Positions 61,999 through 64,000 of a DNA stretch of 64,000 nt are shown here, in pieces. Numbering within the stretch: the stretch's first letter is position 1; each line of letters begins with the position of its first letter. Under the pieces are notes generated by a model that had not been told where the DNA came from, searched no databases, and worked only from the letters and a program-made list of their open reading frames with translations. The translations under genes and the position numbers were made by a program. The DNA is from Mangifera indica (Eukaryota; Streptophyta; Magnoliopsida; Sapindales; Anacardiaceae): NCBI RefSeq assembly GCF_011075055.1, contig NC_058146.1, forward strand, positions 16,144,079 to 16,208,078, read 5' to 3'.

Positions 61999-62835
61999 CA
62001 CTGCAACAAATTTCATCCAAGTTGACAAAATTTTCATATCAAAAAGTCAAAATTTTGTCTTAAAAAGTTAATCGGGACAAAAATTGTCACAAAATATGTG
62101 TTACCAAAGGGTAATGCTCCTGAAAATAAAAACTGTCCTTAATAATTAGTTATTGTGGATGAAATGGTATTTTGTAATAAAAGGATAAACATTGTGGGAC
62201 AAAATATTTTATCCATAAACAAATTAGATTTCGTCCCAAATAACTCGATTTTGTCAAAAAAAAACCACATTTAGAGACAAAATTTTTGCAAAAAATTGAT
62301 GACAAAATTTTTTGTGCTTATTTATGCAAATAATTGGGAAAAGAATTTTTCGTTCTTGGTTGTGTGATGAATTGGAGACAAATTTTTTTGTCTTTAATTG
62401 TGTGGTGAATGTGGGATAAAATTTTTGTATAGTGAATTAAAGACAAACTTTTTCATTCAGAATTATACACTGAATTGGAGACAATATTTTTCATGCTTGA
62501 TTGTATAGTGAATTAGGGCAAAAAATTTTCGTCTTTGATTGTATGATGAATTAGAAACAAACATTTTTGTTCTTAATCGTGGGTTGAATCGAGGACAATT
62601 TTTTTTTGTCCTCGATTATATAATGAATTAGGAACAAAATTTTTTGTCCTTGATTGTGTGATGAATTGGTGACAAATTTTTTTGTCCTTGATTGTGTAAT
62701 GAATTGGTGATACATTTTTTTTGTTCTTGATTGTGTTTTGAATTGGAGACAAAAAATTTTGTCATTGATTGTGTAGTGAATTACTAAAAAAATTTTAGTT
62801 CTTATTTATGTGATAAATTTGAGATGAAAATTTCA
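61999..62835 (+). repeat. Array of ~40-bp repeats, possible CACTA-element end
   Basis: The region begins CACTGCAACAAA (61999-62010), close to a CACTA-superfamily terminus. From about 62340 to 62830 there are about eleven imperfect copies of a ~40-bp unit of the form ttgtgtgatgaattggagac followed by aaattttttgtccttga. Such arrays are typical of CACTA subterminal regions. The opposite end and a transposase were not found in the window. Confidence 0.5.
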
Positions 62836-63933
62836 ATTTTAAATGAAAATTAATAGTTATATTAATTTTCAAAGTCCAACAATTCATATAAAATATCTTT
62901 TCAACTAAATAAAAAAAATATTAATCATATTAAATTGTTATTATTATAGGTCAACTCAAAACTAAGTCATAGCAAAATATTATATATACATAAATGTATT
63001 AATTAAAACACCTAATTATAACTAACTTATAAAAAAAATACATAGAAAGTGTCACTCTTTGGTAGTAAAAAAATGTATTTTCTTTGTTAACTGAATGCTA
63101 AAATATTTTTCACTTTCATCACTATTTGGAGGGAAAAACCTAAACCTCTACCCATGGTCAAACTGTTGTTCAAATTTTTAGTTAGAGACATGAGTAAAAT
63201 CATCATTTTACTTATACATTTAAAACTTCAAAATTTTTATCATTTCCTCTTCCAGGTTTTAAAAACTAACACTTTAACCCATCCCCAAAGTTTGAAAAGT
63301 TTAGATTTCACCTCTAAAGTTTGCTTTCTTCTTCGGCCACCATCGATAGCTGACGCTTTCCACTGATCTTCCTTCTTCGGTTACAAAGGATGGCGAAGGA
63401 TGAACTTTCGTTGCCCAGATATGGACGACAAAGCGTCGTCCAAATCTGAAAGAATAGATAGAGGATGATGCTTCGTCGTACTTCATCGTCATGTCTAGAC
63501 GATGCGACGAGCGACAAGGACAAGTTTTTTGACATTTTCTTTAAGCAATGGGTCAACACCCTATCATAGGTAAACTGAGAATATTAGTATATGCATAAAA
63601 AAGAGGACAATAAGATAGAGAACAAAGGGAGATGAATTGACAAATCACATACATAAAATCATAAGCTCAGTTGAAAGTACGGTAAAAAACCTAATCAAAT
63701 GCCTCTACAGAGCTGGTCACATGCTCTACAACAAATATCCTAGGCGCCCTACCGCTCATTTAGTCATGAATTCAACATCATGTAGTAAAGTAATCACAGA
63801 CTACTGACCATCAATCTTCATACTACAAGACCGCCGGAGCTGTTACAGAAATTTATAGCAGAAGCAATTTCAACGTTTTGGTAACAATTGCATTCACAAA
63901 CTTCTCAATTACAAACCTAATCTCTAGTACTTC
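62836..63933. other. AT-rich DNA, no gene
   Basis: About 63120-63380 resembles 27060-27330 (caaagtttgaaaa, cacctct/taccccc, ctcttccaggtttt/cctctaggtttt), so it is another copy of that repeat. Open frames at 63154-63559 belong to it and show no domain. Confidence 0.4.
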
Positions 63934-64000
63934 CACTACAATAAAATTTCAATTGGGATAAAATATTTAAAAATGAATTTAATTTTATTCTATAATAAGT
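63934..64000 (+). mobile_element. Possible CACTA-like terminus running off the window
   Basis: CACTACAATAAAATTTCAAT at 63934, followed by tgggataaaata, resembles the motif at 61999 in the same orientation. Only 67 bases are visible. Confidence 0.3.

Overview
This is a plant nuclear DNA window, most likely from a eudicot. It is very AT-rich, its genes have GT-AG introns, the coding families are plant-specific, and most of the space between genes is decayed transposons and MITEs. I cannot name the species from the sequence. No bacterial operons, CRISPR arrays, tRNA or rRNA genes were seen.

Left half (1-28 kb): four sparse loci. These are a single-exon purine permease (577-1698, +), a decayed copy of the chloroplast photosystem I assembly factor Y3IP1 (11187-14457, +, several frameshifts and a stop), a conserved plant protein of unknown function (15158-16279, +), and a two-exon GT92 beta-1,4-galactan synthase of the GALS type (20342-22644, -). 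Between them lie MITEs whose target-site duplications (TSDs) can be read directly: 8-bp hAT-type, 9-bp Mutator-type, and a foldback family.

Right half (28.5-61.5 kb): a segmental tandem duplication carrying two subfamily-XII (FLS2/EFR/Xa21-type) leucine-rich-repeat receptor kinases, both on the minus strand. RLK-A spans 35601-42151 in five exons (1189 aa). RLK-B spans 56870-61442 in four exons (1119 aa). All LRR exons join in phase 1 at the same G|EIP position, so whole exons can be added or lost without breaking the frame. RLK-A has one extra such exon, which is a copy of its neighbour with 147 bp missing. RLK-B has DFS in place of the DFG motif. Between the copies lie a near-perfect ~160-bp-arm palindrome (in the RLK-A promoter region) and a truncated Ty1/copia element. 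Copy 2 also holds a second copia remnant, one exon of a DNA-3-methyladenine glycosylase, a probable hAT derivative, and a Mutator-like element with a DUF1985 gene.

Transposon insertions give relative dates. A hAT MITE in the kinase-domain intron is shared by both RLKs, so it predates the duplication. A 562-bp hAT element in an LRR intron of RLK-A has a perfect 8-bp TSD, and the empty site is visible in RLK-B, so it came later. The last 2.4 kb hold a minisatellite in the RLK-B promoter region and an array of ~40-bp repeats that resembles CACTA subterminal repeats.
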